A DNA stretch of 64,000 nucleotides from Halomonas huangheensis. Its GTDB lineage: Bacteria; Pseudomonadota; Gammaproteobacteria; Pseudomonadales; Halomonadaceae. Of this stretch, positions 9,091 to 20,991 are shown in pieces; position 1 is the first letter of the stretch, and the number at the start of each line of letters is the position of its first letter. The DNA is taken from positions 4,402,001 to 4,466,000 of the forward strand of contig NZ_CP013106.1 of assembly GCF_001431725.1 (NCBI RefSeq), in the 5' to 3' direction. The translations under genes were made by a program, and so were the position numbers. Under the pieces are notes generated by a model. That model ran no database searches, was not told where the DNA came from, and worked only from the letters and a program-made list of their open reading frames with translations.

Positions 9091-9116
9091 CCGGGGGAGT
9101 CCACCAACTCCCCCGG
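9091..9116 (+). terminator. Hairpin after hisC
   Basis: A perfect 10-base inverted repeat (CCGGGGGAGT/ACTCCCCCGG, loop of six) lies 15 bases after the hisC stop. There is no T-run, so termination strength is uncertain. Confidence 0.55.
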
Positions 9117-9137
9117 GAACTGACAGCTGGAGTATTC

Positions 9138-9542
9138 ATGACATCCCCTTTGCCTCTAAGCCATATCCATCACGTGGCTCTGATTACCGCGGACTATCTA
9201 CGCTCTCGGCATTTCTATGTGGAAATCCTCGGCGCCAATGTTCTCAACGAGGTCTATCGTGAGGAGCGTGACAGCTACAAGCTCGACCTGGCGCTCCCTG
9301 GCGGCATACAACTGGAGCTGTTCTCCTTTCCGTCTCCACCTCCTCGCCCCAGTTATCCTGAAGCCTGTGGCCTGCGACATCTCGCACTGGCCACGACAGA
9401 TCTGGATCGTTGCGTCGAACTGTTGGCCTCACGAGGTGTTGAGCTGGAGCCGATTCGCACCGATGAGTTCACCGGTGCACGCTTCACCTTCTTCGCCGAC
9501 CCCGATGGCACCCCCATCGAGCTCTATGCGACAACACCCTGA
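9138..9542 (+). CDS. VOC family protein (glyoxalase I-like, YaeR type)
   Basis: A 134-residue single-domain vicinal-oxygen-chelate protein. The paired beta-alpha-beta-beta-beta modules contain the metal-ligand positions His (SHIHHVALITADY), Glu (IQLELFSFP), His (GLRHLALATTDLD) and Glu (DGTPIELYATT). The SFYxxxLG-like RHFYVEILGANV matches the YaeR/GloA2 subgroup. The function may be detoxification of an aldehyde or another small-molecule conversion; no substrate can be read from sequence. It is monocistronic between hisC and the dehydrogenase. Confidence 0.85.
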   Translation: MTSPLPLSHIHHVALITADYLRSRHFYVEILGANVLNEVYREERDSYKLDLALPGGIQLELFSFPSPPPRPSYPEACGLRHLALATTDLDRCVELLASRGVELEPIRTDEFTGARFTFFADPDGTPIELYATTP

Positions 9543-9645
9543 CTCAGCACATGAACAAACGATCAGCGCTGACCTGAATTCACCGAGCTGTGGTATCCAG
9601 TAACCGGTAACGAGATCTCTCAAAGCCATCACCGGGGCGATAATC

Positions 9646-10623
9646 ATGATCAAGGTGGGATTCTTCAGTTCGCAGAAGTACGAGCGCGCCTTCTTTCCGC
9701 AGCAGGCCCGCGCTGACGTCAATATTACCCATTTCGAACAGACGCTGACGCCGCGCACGGTCACGCTATGCCAGGGCCTCGATGCGGTCTGCGTGTTCGT
9801 CAACGACGAGCTCAACCGCACCGTGCTGGAGCGCCTGGCCGTGGTCGGTGTGCGTCTGGTGGCACTGCGCTGTGCGGGGTTCAACAATGTTGACCTGGAG
9901 ACCGCGCGGCGACTGGGCATCCAGGTCTGTCGAGTGCCAGCCTATAGCCCCGAAGCTGTCGCTGAGCATTGCGTAGCGCTGATCCTGACCCTGAGCCGCA
10001 GGACCCACAAGGCCTACAATCGTGTGCGAGAGGACAATTTCGATCTCAATGGCTTGCTGGGCTTCAACCTGTACGGCAAGACCGCCGGCATCATCGGTGG
10101 TGGCCAGATCGGCCGAGCTCTGGCGAAGATACTGGTAGGGTTTGGTTGCCGTGTACTGGTCAGCGATACTCAGCCACAGCAAGGGGATTTCGAACAGGTC
10201 GAGCTGGCCCAGCTACTCGCGGAAAGCGATATCATCTCTCTGCATTGCCCGTTGAACGATGCCACCTTCCACCTCATCGGTGAGGCGCAGTTCGCGCAGA
10301 TGAAGGACGGTGTGATGTTGATCAACACCAGCCGCGGCGCACTTATCGATACCCACGCCTGTATCGAGGCCCTCAAGAGCCGTAAGCTTGGCTACCTGGG
10401 CCTCGACGTCTACGAACAGGAATCGGAGCTGTTCTTTCGCGACCTGAGCGACAGCATCCAGTTGGATGATGTCTTCGCCCGCTTGATCAGCTTTCCCAAT
10501 GTGCTGGTTACCGGTCACCAGGGCTTCTTTACCCGCGAAGCGCTGCAGGAAATTGCCAACACCACCCTCGACAGCCTCGAGGCCTTTGCCGAGGGCCGTC
10601 CACTGGACAACAAGGCTCTCTAG
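9646..10623 (+). CDS. ldhA: D-2-hydroxyacid dehydrogenase (D-lactate dehydrogenase LdhA type)
   Basis: A 325-residue NAD-dependent dehydrogenase. It has the substrate motif RCAGFNNVDL, the Rossmann loop GIIGGGQIGRALAKI, and the catalytic triad Arg (NTSRGALID), Glu (DVYEQESE) and His (TGHQGFFTREAL). The YEQESELFFRDLS region is characteristic of fermentative D-LDHs rather than glycerate or phosphoglycerate dehydrogenases. It reduces pyruvate to D-lactate. Only a weak ribosome site precedes the ATG. It ends six bases from the convergent ArsR gene with no terminator between. Confidence 0.85.
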   Translation: MIKVGFFSSQKYERAFFPQQARADVNITHFEQTLTPRTVTLCQGLDAVCVFVNDELNRTVLERLAVVGVRLVALRCAGFNNVDLETARRLGIQVCRVPAYSPEAVAEHCVALILTLSRRTHKAYNRVREDNFDLNGLLGFNLYGKTAGIIGGGQIGRALAKILVGFGCRVLVSDTQPQQGDFEQVELAQLLAESDIISLHCPLNDATFHLIGEAQFAQMKDGVMLINTSRGALIDTHACIEALKSRKLGYLGLDVYEQESELFFRDLSDSIQLDDVFARLISFPNVLVTGHQGFFTREALQEIANTTLDSLEAFAEGRPLDNKAL

Positions 10624-10629
10624 AATTCG

Positions 10630-11337
10630 CTACTGCCACTCACGCGTATCACACCCCAGATGACGGGCGAAGGCCTGCCGCCCTGCTCGAGTTACGCTGA
10701 GCCCCCGCCCCTCCAGGTCACGCCTCATCCACTGGCGTTTGATTGCCATATCCAGTATCGCTGCCCCCAACGCACCGCCGAGATGCATGCGACGCATACT
10801 CCAGTCCAGGCAGGGATACGCGAATTTTCGTCTTGCCTCGCGCAACCGCGGTACATCAATACCCAACTCGGCCAGGCCACGCTCACCGCATTCACCAAGG
10901 CAATAATCCTGCCCCTGCTGCTCACGCCACCAGCCCAACTGCACTCCTGCATCATGGATATCCACGGCAACACGTCCGGCCATATGGTCATAGCAGGTGC
11001 GCGCCAGGCGCAGGCGTGACGGCGCGTTGGAAGTAAAGGTTGGACGCTGATCCTGCCCAATGACCATCAACCCCTCCAGCACCGTTGCCACCCGGCGATC
11101 CGCCAGCGAATAGTAGCGGTGTCGCCCCTGCACATGCAGATTCACCAATGTCAGCGACTTTAGTCTGGCGAGGTGGGCACTCGCGGTTGAGGGGCTGACC
11201 TCGGCAATTGCCGCCAGCTCGGTGCTGGTACGAGCATGCCCATCCATCAGCGCGCACAGCATTCTGGTGCGTGCCGGTTCAGCAATGGCTGCCGCGACTT
11301 TCGAGACACCGATATCGCCAGACTCTATTGCATCCAT
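10630..11337 (-). CDS. ArsR-family winged-helix regulator, long form
   Basis: A 235-residue regulator. Residues 10-90 are an ArsR winged helix (TSTELAAIAEVSPSTASAHL recognition helix, then GRHRYYSLAD wing). Residues 110-235 form an extra C-terminal domain containing LARTCYDHMAGRVAV, CLGECG and CLDWSMRR, with several Cys and His that could bind a metal or cofactor. The start at 11337 has GGAG eight bases upstream. It is divergent from the P450 gene across 79 bases that hold a palindrome, so it probably controls the P450-ABM pair and itself. Confidence 0.85.
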   Translation of the reverse strand: MDAIESGDIGVSKVAAAIAEPARTRMLCALMDGHARTSTELAAIAEVSPSTASAHLARLKSLTLVNLHVQGRHRYYSLADRRVATVLEGLMVIGQDQRPTFTSNAPSRLRLARTCYDHMAGRVAVDIHDAGVQLGWWREQQGQDYCLGECGERGLAELGIDVPRLREARRKFAYPCLDWSMRRMHLGGALGAAILDMAIKRQWMRRDLEGRGLSVTRAGRQAFARHLGCDTREWQ

Positions 11338-11371
11338 ATTTCGCTCCACATCGAAGTGTGCAGGTCACAAA

Positions 11372-11386
11372 CCCAGTATACCTGGG
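11372..11386. promoter_or_regulatory. Candidate operator between the ArsR regulator and the P450 gene
   Basis: An interrupted palindrome, CCCAG-TATAC-CTGGG, lies in the divergent promoter region. Winged-helix ArsR dimers bind such sites, and it overlaps a TATAC that may serve as a -10 element. Assignment is by position only. Confidence 0.4.
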
Positions 11387-11416
11387 GCATCGTCATTCAC
11401 CACCGAGGATATGCAC

Positions 11417-12634
11417 ATGATGCCAATGGATGCCCCCGGTCATGCCAACCCCTATCCGTGGTACGCCAGCCTCCGCCAGCAAGGCGACCTGATATATCAC
11501 CGGCCCAGCCGCTGCTGGACAGGAACTACTGCCCATGCCGTGACCATGCTACTCACCCATTCCCAGAGCCGAGTTCGCCCCCTCGATCAGCCCACTCCCC
11601 CGCCACTGGGACAAGGGCCAGCAGCGATACTCTTCTCGCTGTTGATGCGCATGAATGAGGGTCTCGATCATCGGTGCCCACGACAGGCACTGGCACCATC
11701 GCTTCAAGATTGTTCAGCCCTGGAAATCAGTAGGGAAACTCGTCGAGTCTGCACTGCAGTACTGGAAGCAGATGGCCACCTCGAGCTGGACAGAGCAATG
11801 TTCCATGTACCAGTAGCCGTGGTCGCTCGCCTGCTCGGAGTCCGCCCGAATCTCGGTCATCGGCTACCGACACTCACCGCAGACCTGGCCGCAGGCATGG
11901 CGATGGAAGCCGACGGCCCTGCGATTCAGCGTGCTCACCTGGCGGCTCAGGAACTGATGTGGATATTTACGCAGCAGTTGAGCACTCAACAGGAGCCCGA
12001 GCCACTCATCCGACCCGATACCAATCGGGAAGCTGGCTCCCGTATCGCTACACCAAAGATGGCAGCCAACCTGGCCGGGCTTCTGCTGCAAAGCCACGAA
12101 GCAACAGCAGGGCTCGTCGGCAATACCCTGGTCACTCTGGCACAGCGTCCAGCGCTGCTGAAGCGAGTGCGACAAGGGCATGTAGCATTGGGAGAAGTAG
12201 TGGATGAAGTGGCCCGTTTCGACGCGCCAATACAGCTCACACGGCGCTTTATTGCCGAGGAGTGTGAACTGTTGGGAAACAGGCTCCGCAGCGGAGACAC
12301 TGTCATTCTGTTGCTGGCATCCGCCAATCGCGATAGTGAAGCCAATGAGGACGGTGAACGCTTTATCCTCGGGCGGACGGAACGCCGCTGTTTCAGTTTT
12401 GGTATTGGCCCTCATCAATGTCCCGGTGAGAGCGTTGCCACAATCATCGCGACGACTACCGCGCAACTGCTGCTCCAGTTCGGCAGGATCCAGCCGGAGC
12501 AGCTGCAGTGGCACTACCAGGCCTCACCCAATGCCCGTATCCCGTTATTCCGTCAATCTCACCGTCTGGTGTCCGCGAGACAGGCGCACCAGGCGCCGGT
12601 GACACCATCCCACACTTCTCAGGAGGCGCCATGA
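11417..12634 (+). CDS. Cytochrome P450
   Basis: A 405-residue soluble bacterial P450. The haem loop FSFGIGPHQCPGE carries the axial Cys near residue 335, the K-helix ExxR is EVAR, and an I-helix segment (LLLQSHEATAGLVGN) stands where AGxxT usually lies, with HEAT in place of the common pattern. The ATG at 11417 sits eight bases after GAGG; an ATG two codons earlier and a longer upstream frame are less likely. The stop overlaps the next gene by four bases (ATGA). The ferredoxin partner and substrate are not evident. Confidence 0.85.
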   Translation: MMPMDAPGHANPYPWYASLRQQGDLIYHRPSRCWTGTTAHAVTMLLTHSQSRVRPLDQPTPPPLGQGPAAILFSLLMRMNEGLDHRCPRQALAPSLQDCSALEISRETRRVCTAVLEADGHLELDRAMFHVPVAVVARLLGVRPNLGHRLPTLTADLAAGMAMEADGPAIQRAHLAAQELMWIFTQQLSTQQEPEPLIRPDTNREAGSRIATPKMAANLAGLLLQSHEATAGLVGNTLVTLAQRPALLKRVRQGHVALGEVVDEVARFDAPIQLTRRFIAEECELLGNRLRSGDTVILLLASANRDSEANEDGERFILGRTERRCFSFGIGPHQCPGESVATIIATTTAQLLLQFGRIQPEQLQWHYQASPNARIPLFRQSHRLVSARQAHQAPVTPSHTSQEAP

Positions 12635-12975
12635 TCGCCGTCATCTTCGAGGCACAACCGCACCCCCAGCGCCGACAGCAGTACTTCGATATTGCCGCCG
12701 AGCTGAAGCCGCTGTTGAGTGAGATCGATGGTTTCATTTCCATCGAACGTTTCGAGAGCCTGACATCCCCCGGCAAGGTGCTGTCATTGTCGTTCTGGCG
12801 TGACGAGCAAGCCATTCAACAATGGCGTTGTCTGGAACAGCATCGAGCAGCGCAGAATCAGGGGCGAAGAAGAGTCTTCACCGACTACCGGCTGCGAGTC
12901 GCTCAAGTGCTACGCGACTATGGACTTGCACAGCGCGACCAGGCACCACCGGACAGTCGGCAGATACATGAGTAG
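12631..12975 (+). CDS. Antibiotic biosynthesis monooxygenase (ABM) domain protein
   Basis: A 114-residue protein with the ferredoxin-like ABM fold: MIAVIFEAQPHPQRRQQYFD, EIDGFISIERFES and VLSLSFWRDEQAIQQWR are the conserved strands and helix. A perfect AGGAGG lies four bases before the ATG, which overlaps the P450 stop, so the two are co-translated. ABM proteins include cofactor-independent oxygenases and haem-degrading enzymes; pairing with a P450 suggests a joint oxidation step. A strong terminator lies about 100 bases downstream. Confidence 0.85.
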   Translation: MIAVIFEAQPHPQRRQQYFDIAAELKPLLSEIDGFISIERFESLTSPGKVLSLSFWRDEQAIQQWRCLEQHRAAQNQGRRRVFTDYRLRVAQVLRDYGLAQRDQAPPDSRQIHE

Positions 12976-13075
12976 AGCCTGCTATGGCAGGAGCACTCCT
13001 ACGCAGACATCGGAAATATCCGATGGCGGCCCCCTCATCAAGAAAGTAATGTGTCCCGCGATGAGTCTCTGTTTT

Positions 13076-13102
13076 AGCCCCGGCCTGTGCCGGGGCTTTT
13101 TT
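13076..13102 (+). terminator. Rho-independent terminator of the P450-ABM operon
   Basis: A GC-rich hairpin AGCCCCGGC-CTGT-GCCGGGGCT followed by TTTTT on the plus strand. It ends the P450-ABM transcript before the repeat array and the convergent rrn operon. Confidence 0.9.
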
Positions 13103-13156
13103 CATCCATATTCCGTCCCTCTGGCGCACTTCGGATGCACCGGAGCAGGTCTCCAA

Positions 13157-13230
13157 GAGCTACGAGCTACGAGCTACGAGCTACGAGCTACGAGCTACGA
13201 GCTACGAGCTACGAGCTACGAGCTACGAGC
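13157..13230. repeat. Tandem GAGCTAC heptamer array
   Basis: Ten perfect, uninterrupted copies of the 7-bp unit GAGCTAC plus a partial GAGC. The unit is a fragment of GAGCTACGAGC-type intergenic sequence that recurs near 19632 and 62014 in this window. The perfection of the copies indicates recent slippage or amplification. It lies between the convergent P450-ABM and rrn operons and codes for nothing credible. Confidence 0.95.
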
Positions 13231-13270
13231 AGCATGGTGATCGCCATGCTGCAATGCCAACCCCGGATAC

Positions 13271-13308
13271 GAAGAACCCCGATCATCTCTCGATAATCGG
13301 GGTTCTTC
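13271..13308 (-). terminator. Upstream copy of the rrn terminator hairpin
   Basis: A perfect 13-base inverted repeat (GAAGAACCCCGAT and complement, 12-base loop). The 28-base core is identical to the hairpin at 13479-13506. The T-run is interrupted, so it may act as a secondary or bidirectional terminator. Confidence 0.7.
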
Positions 13309-13335
13309 GTGAGTACGGTTTGCTGTATCAATGCA

Positions 13336-13468
13336 TGCTCTCACATGGGGGTGAGACCACCCGGGGGTTCGCAGCACGGCTGCGAGGGTGGGCGAACGCC
13401 GCGAGGCTTGCCTCGTGGCCGGACCGCGCTTGCGCGGCCCCACCTATAAAAAGCGGGGTCTCCCCATG
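13336..13468. repeat. Decayed 5S rRNA fragments between duplicated terminators
   Basis: At 13338-13357 CTCTCACATGGGGGTGAGAC resembles the 3' part of the 5S gene (13537-13552) in direct orientation. At 13455-13468 GGGGTCTCCCCATG is an exact inverted copy of 5S positions 13542-13555. Together with the repeated terminator core they suggest duplication and rearrangement of the rrn tail. The GC-rich sequence between them shows no gene. Confidence 0.6.
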
Positions 13469-13474
13469 GATGCG

Positions 13475-13506
13475 AAAAACCCCGATCATCTCTCGATAAT
13501 CGGGGT
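13475..13506 (-). terminator. Rho-independent terminator of the rrn operon
   Basis: On the minus strand, ACCCCGAT/ATCGGGGT arms around a 12-base loop are followed directly by TTTTT, 12 bases beyond the 5S 3' end. Standard position and form for an rRNA operon terminator. Confidence 0.9.
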
Positions 13507-13518
13507 CCTTCTAATAAA

Positions 13519-13636
13519 TGCCTGACGATGACCTACTCTCACATGGGGAGACCCCACACTACCATCGGCGCTGAGCGGTTTCACTACTGAGTTCGGCAAG
13601 GGATCAGGTGGTTCACACTCGCTATGGTCGTCAGGC
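13519..13636 (-). rRNA. rrf: 5S ribosomal RNA
   Basis: On the minus strand the gene begins GCCTGACGACCATAGCGAG and ends GTAGGTCATCGTCAGGCA, with the conserved CCGAACTCAGTAGTGAAAC and GATGGTAGTGTGGGGTCTCC blocks in between. The terminal stem pairs. Last gene of the rrn operon. Confidence 0.97.
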
Positions 13637-13728
13637 GAAAAGGGTGTAGATCATGCCGATCTGATACGTCTCGTCGTATCCGTCAATGTCCTGTCGTGCG
13701 TCATCGACCAAAACCACTTGGGTGTTAT

Positions 13729-16629
<2,901 letters not shown>

Positions 16630-16740
16630 ATATAACCCCAAGGGGTCTGTCAATCGATGATGCACGACAATTGCCGGATACGCTTGAGACGTATCACTTG
16701 CCCTTTTCCGAAGAAAAGGGACTTGTCAGCATGATCTACA

Positions 16741-16753
16741 TTGTTAAAGAGCA
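16741..16753 (-). promoter_or_regulatory. boxA antitermination site upstream of 23S
   Basis: The minus-strand sequence TGCTCTTTAACAA matches the boxA consensus bound by NusB-S10. It lies about 110 bases before 23S, its usual spacer position. Confidence 0.85.
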
Positions 16754-16914
16754 ATAGAGCCGAAACTCTAAGTGGTAGGCTTTATGCAAAGCACACAACT
16801 TAGAATTCACTACAATGACTGTTGATCAGGTAAATCTTTCTGTCGCACGACGAAGATTCACGACGTTTATTTTCATAAACGAGTGAGGCTTCAACACGGC
16901 GATCAGGAAGATTT

Positions 16915-17006
16915 TGGTGGAGCCAAGCGGGATCGAAGTCGTGCGCGACCCCGGCGCGACCTCCTGCGTGCAAGGCAGGCGCTCTCCCAGCTAAACTCTT
17001 CACCCC
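16915..17006 (-). pseudogene. Degenerate tRNA-Ala(TGC) copy
   Basis: A 92-base sequence 28 bases downstream of the real tRNA-Ala. It retains the anticodon arm region (GCCTGCCTTGCACGCAGGAG) and the T-loop/acceptor end (TTCGATCCCGCTTGGCTCCA, then CCA) unchanged. The acceptor 5' strand (GGGGTGA) mismatches, the D-stem is broken, and extra bases containing a GTCGCGC direct repeat interrupt the variable/T-arm region. It cannot fold as a normal tRNA. Confidence 0.8.
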
Positions 17007-17033
17007 AACAGAATGTTACTTCTGATGGAAATT

Positions 17034-17109
17034 TGGTGGAGCCAAGCGGGATCGAACCGCTGACCTCCTGCGTGCAAGGCAGGCGCTCTCCCAGCTGAGC
17101 TATGGCCCC
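17034..17109 (-). tRNA. alaT: tRNA-Ala(TGC)
   Basis: A 76-nt cloverleaf on the minus strand: GGGGCCATAGCTCAGCTGGG start, anticodon TGC (17074-17076 on the plus strand as GCA), TTCGATCC T-loop and encoded CCA. Acceptor, D, anticodon and T stems all pair. Typical position in the 16S-23S spacer after tRNA-Ile. Confidence 0.98.
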
Positions 17110-17203
17110 ATGGGCAAGGGTAATTTCGTTGAAGACCAGGCGCAGCGATACGCCGCATAGCTCACTATGCAAGCATCGGTGCAACGCAGTATTTCGACGA
17201 AAT

Positions 17204-17280
<77 letters not shown>

Positions 17281-17320
17281 GGCACCTTGATGATCACCAA
17301 GCCTGCTTTCGTGTCGGCTT

Positions 17321-17387
17321 GCCGACCTTACCCTCCTTTCCATACAAGGTCAGGGGGGCACGCTCCAACCAACCGAGCTACAGACCC
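17321..17387 (-). pseudogene. Degenerate tRNA-Ile 5' copy
   Basis: On the minus strand the first 27 bases (GGGTCTGTAGCTCGGTTGGT and following) differ from real tRNA-Ile at only two positions, and AAGGTCGGCA matches its variable/T-arm start. The anticodon arm is replaced by unrelated sequence and the T-arm and acceptor 3' strand are missing. It lies between 16S and the true tRNA-Ile. Confidence 0.75.
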
Positions 17388-17458
17388 AAACAATCATTGC
17401 TCTATCTTGATCAGGTAATTCATTGTGAGCACTTACCGACAGTCAGTGACTTGTCGAT

Positions 17459-18998
<1,540 letters not shown>

Positions 18999-19150
18999 AA
19001 AAATCTGATAGTGCATTGGCTGCACCAAACCTGGCTCAAGGTTCAAACGTTCTCAAAAAGATCCTAAGACCTTTGACGAGTCGCTTGCCTTGATATTTCA
19101 GTGACTACATCACTGACTCATCGGCAAGCGCCCACATGAATTACCTGATC

Positions 19151-19165
19151 AATTTTTTAAAGAGC
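19151..19165 (-). promoter_or_regulatory. boxA site in the rrn leader
   Basis: The minus strand reads GCTCTTTAAAAAATT, a boxA-type element about 150 bases before 16S and downstream of both rrn promoters. It fits assembly of the rRNA antitermination complex. Confidence 0.75.
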
Positions 19166-19260
19166 GGCTCCGGACTCTCGAAGAGTGGAGCGTCTCGCTG
19201 TCTTGCGACTTACTTCGCTGACCTTGAAGACCGAAGCGAAGTGCCCTGCGAGGAAGGCGT

Positions 19261-19288
19261 ATTCTACAGAACCGGTGGATTTCGTCAA
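19261..19288 (-). promoter_or_regulatory. rrn promoter P2
   Basis: Minus strand: TTGACG, 16-base spacer, TAGAAT, followed by a GC-rich CGCCTTCCTCG initiation region. The run AAAAAAG upstream may be part of an UP element. Confidence 0.85.
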
Positions 19289-19398
19289 CCTCTTTTTTCC
19301 GTTCGATCCTGATGCCCACTGGACAACCAGGCCTCGAACCCGAGGTGCGATCCGTGATCGCTCGATGCGACTGAGTGATCCCGATTCGATGGAGGCGC

Positions 19399-19426
19399 AT
19401 TCTACCGAATCCGGTGAGAATGTCAA
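19399..19426 (-). promoter_or_regulatory. rrn promoter P1
   Basis: Minus strand: TTGACA, 16-base spacer, TAGAAT, then GCGCCTCC, a GC-rich discriminator expected for stringently controlled rRNA promoters. A-tracts immediately upstream (AAAAGACTTTTTGAAAA) look like an UP element. P1 lies 138 bases upstream of P2. Confidence 0.9.
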
Positions 19427-19642
19427 GCAGCGATTTTCAAAAAGTCTTTTCAAATCAGCTACTTCTACCCCTCTTCACCGCTTGCGACGTTTGCTCGTCG
19501 CCAGCAGCGGATGCGTACTTTACGGATTTGGACCGAGGTCTGCAAGAGGCTTCTGTAAAAAAGTTTCAGAAACTTCCGAAAGCCACGAACGATGGGCGGC
19601 GAGCACCGCAGAGCCGCCCTCTTTCCTCTTGCAGCTCGTAGC
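19427..19642. other. Spacer between tyrS and the rrn promoters
   Basis: No gene is seen. Just after the tyrS stop the minus strand carries AGCTACGAGCTGC, a remnant of the heptamer repeat family. A GGGCGGC/GCCGCCC hairpin at 19594-19619 may end tyrS transcription, although no T-run follows. A/T-rich sequence near 19430-19460 belongs to the rrn P1 upstream region. Confidence 0.6.
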
Positions 19643-20842
19643 TTATTTAACCATCACTCGGGCGTAGCGCTTCTTGCCCGCCTGAATAACGTAGCTCTGA
19701 CCAGCAGTCAGCATATGATCCTTGGCAATCACTACACCATCGACCTTGACCCGACCGTTACCCAGCATGTCCTTGGCCTGGGCACTATTGTTGGCCAGGC
19801 CTGACCGATTGAGCACTGCAGCGATGGGGGCCTGTTCGGCACCTTCGAAGTCGACCTCCACTTCCGGCAGGTCTTCCGGAAGCTCACCCTCGGCCAGCTG
19901 GTTGCCAGCGCTGCGGTGAGCATTCTCGGCAGCGTCTTCGCCGTGGTAACGAGCAATCAGTTCGCGCGCCAGTTCCATCTTGATATCACGAGGGTTGTCA
20001 CCACGCCCGATGCGCTGCTTGAGGTCCTCGATCTCGTCATTGCCCTTGAGCGACAGCAGTTCGAAGTAACGCCACATCAAGGAGTCCGGCATCGAGACCA
20101 GCTTGTTGAACATCACACCCGGGGCATCGTCGACACCTATATAGTTGCCCAACGACTTGGACATCTTCTGCACACCGTCGAGACCTTCGAGCAATGGCAT
20201 AGTAATGACAACCTGCGCCTCCTGACCAAAGTGCTTCTGCACCTCACGCCCCATCAACAGGTTGAACTTCTGATCGGTGCCGCCCAGCTCCACGTCGGCT
20301 TCCAGCGCCACGGAGTCATAGCCCTGGACCAGCGGATAGAGAAACTCATGCAACGATATCGGCTGACTACTTCTATAGCGCTTCTCGAAGTCGTCGCGCT
20401 CAAGCATACGCGCCACGGTCGTCTGACCAGCCAATTCAATCATGTCAGCGGCACTCATCTTCGAGAACCACTCGGCGTTGAAGCGCACTTCGGTCTTGTC
20501 GGGATCGAGGATCTTGAACACCTGCTCCCTGTAGGTCTGGGCATTGGCCTTGACCTCTTCCTCGGTCAACGGTTTGCGGGTGACATTCTTACCGGTGGGG
20601 TCACCAATACGGCCGGTAAAGTCTCCGATCAGGAAGATCACTTGATGACCAAGGTCCTGAAACTGACGCATTTTAGTCAACAGCACGCTGTGACCGAGGT
20701 GCAAGTCAGGCGCGGTGGGGTCGAAGCCCGCCTTGATACGCAGTTTGCGCCCGGACTCGAGCTTCTTCTTCAGCTCGTCCTCGAGCAGAATTTCGTGGGT
20801 TCCGCGCTGAATCAGCGCCAGGGCATCAGCCACATCAGTCAT
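19643..20842 (-). CDS. tyrS: Tyrosyl-tRNA synthetase
   Basis: A 399-residue class Ic aminoacyl-tRNA synthetase. HLGH (HIGH motif) in [12 protein letters not shown] and KMSKS in [11 protein letters not shown] form the catalytic signatures. The tyrosine pocket ([20 protein letters not shown]) is intact, and a C-terminal S4 RNA-binding domain ([20 protein letters not shown]) completes the enzyme. The start at 20842 (MTDVADAL) has GGAG eight bases upstream; an ATG nine codons earlier is less likely. It charges tRNA-Tyr and is divergent from anmK. Confidence 0.96.
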   Translation of the reverse strand: MTDVADALALIQRGTHEILLEDELKKKLESGRKLRIKAGFDPTAPDLHLGHSVLLTKMRQFQDLGHQVIFLIGDFTGRIGDPTGKNVTRKPLTEEEVKANAQTYREQVFKILDPDKTEVRFNAEWFSKMSAADMIELAGQTTVARMLERDDFEKRYRSSQPISLHEFLYPLVQGYDSVALEADVELGGTDQKFNLLMGREVQKHFGQEAQVVITMPLLEGLDGVQKMSKSLGNYIGVDDAPGVMFNKLVSMPDSLMWRYFELLSLKGNDEIEDLKQRIGRGDNPRDIKMELARELIARYHGEDAAENAHRSAGNQLAEGELPEDLPEVEVDFEGAEQAPIAAVLNRSGLANNSAQAKDMLGNGRVKVDGVVIAKDHMLTAGQSYVIQAGKKRYARVMVK

Positions 20843-20991
20843 GGTATTCACTCCAGTCCTTGCAGGCACAGCCCGGCAGGGTCACGCCGATCGCCGAGAC
20901 GAAGGAGCAGCGCGAACAGAGCAGGCTGGGGCATATAAAGAATGGCCGGGATGTTACCATGAACTTTTCCCTCGGTTGAAAGGGCAGCCTC

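Noticed and set aside
13157-13230. Possible CRISPR array
   Set aside because: The unit is seven bases with no spacers and no cas genes; it is a simple tandem repeat.
13087-13296. Frame encoding repeated ELRATSY peptides
   Set aside because: Produced entirely by the GAGCTAC heptamer array, which reads through without stops; no ribosome site or conserved flank.
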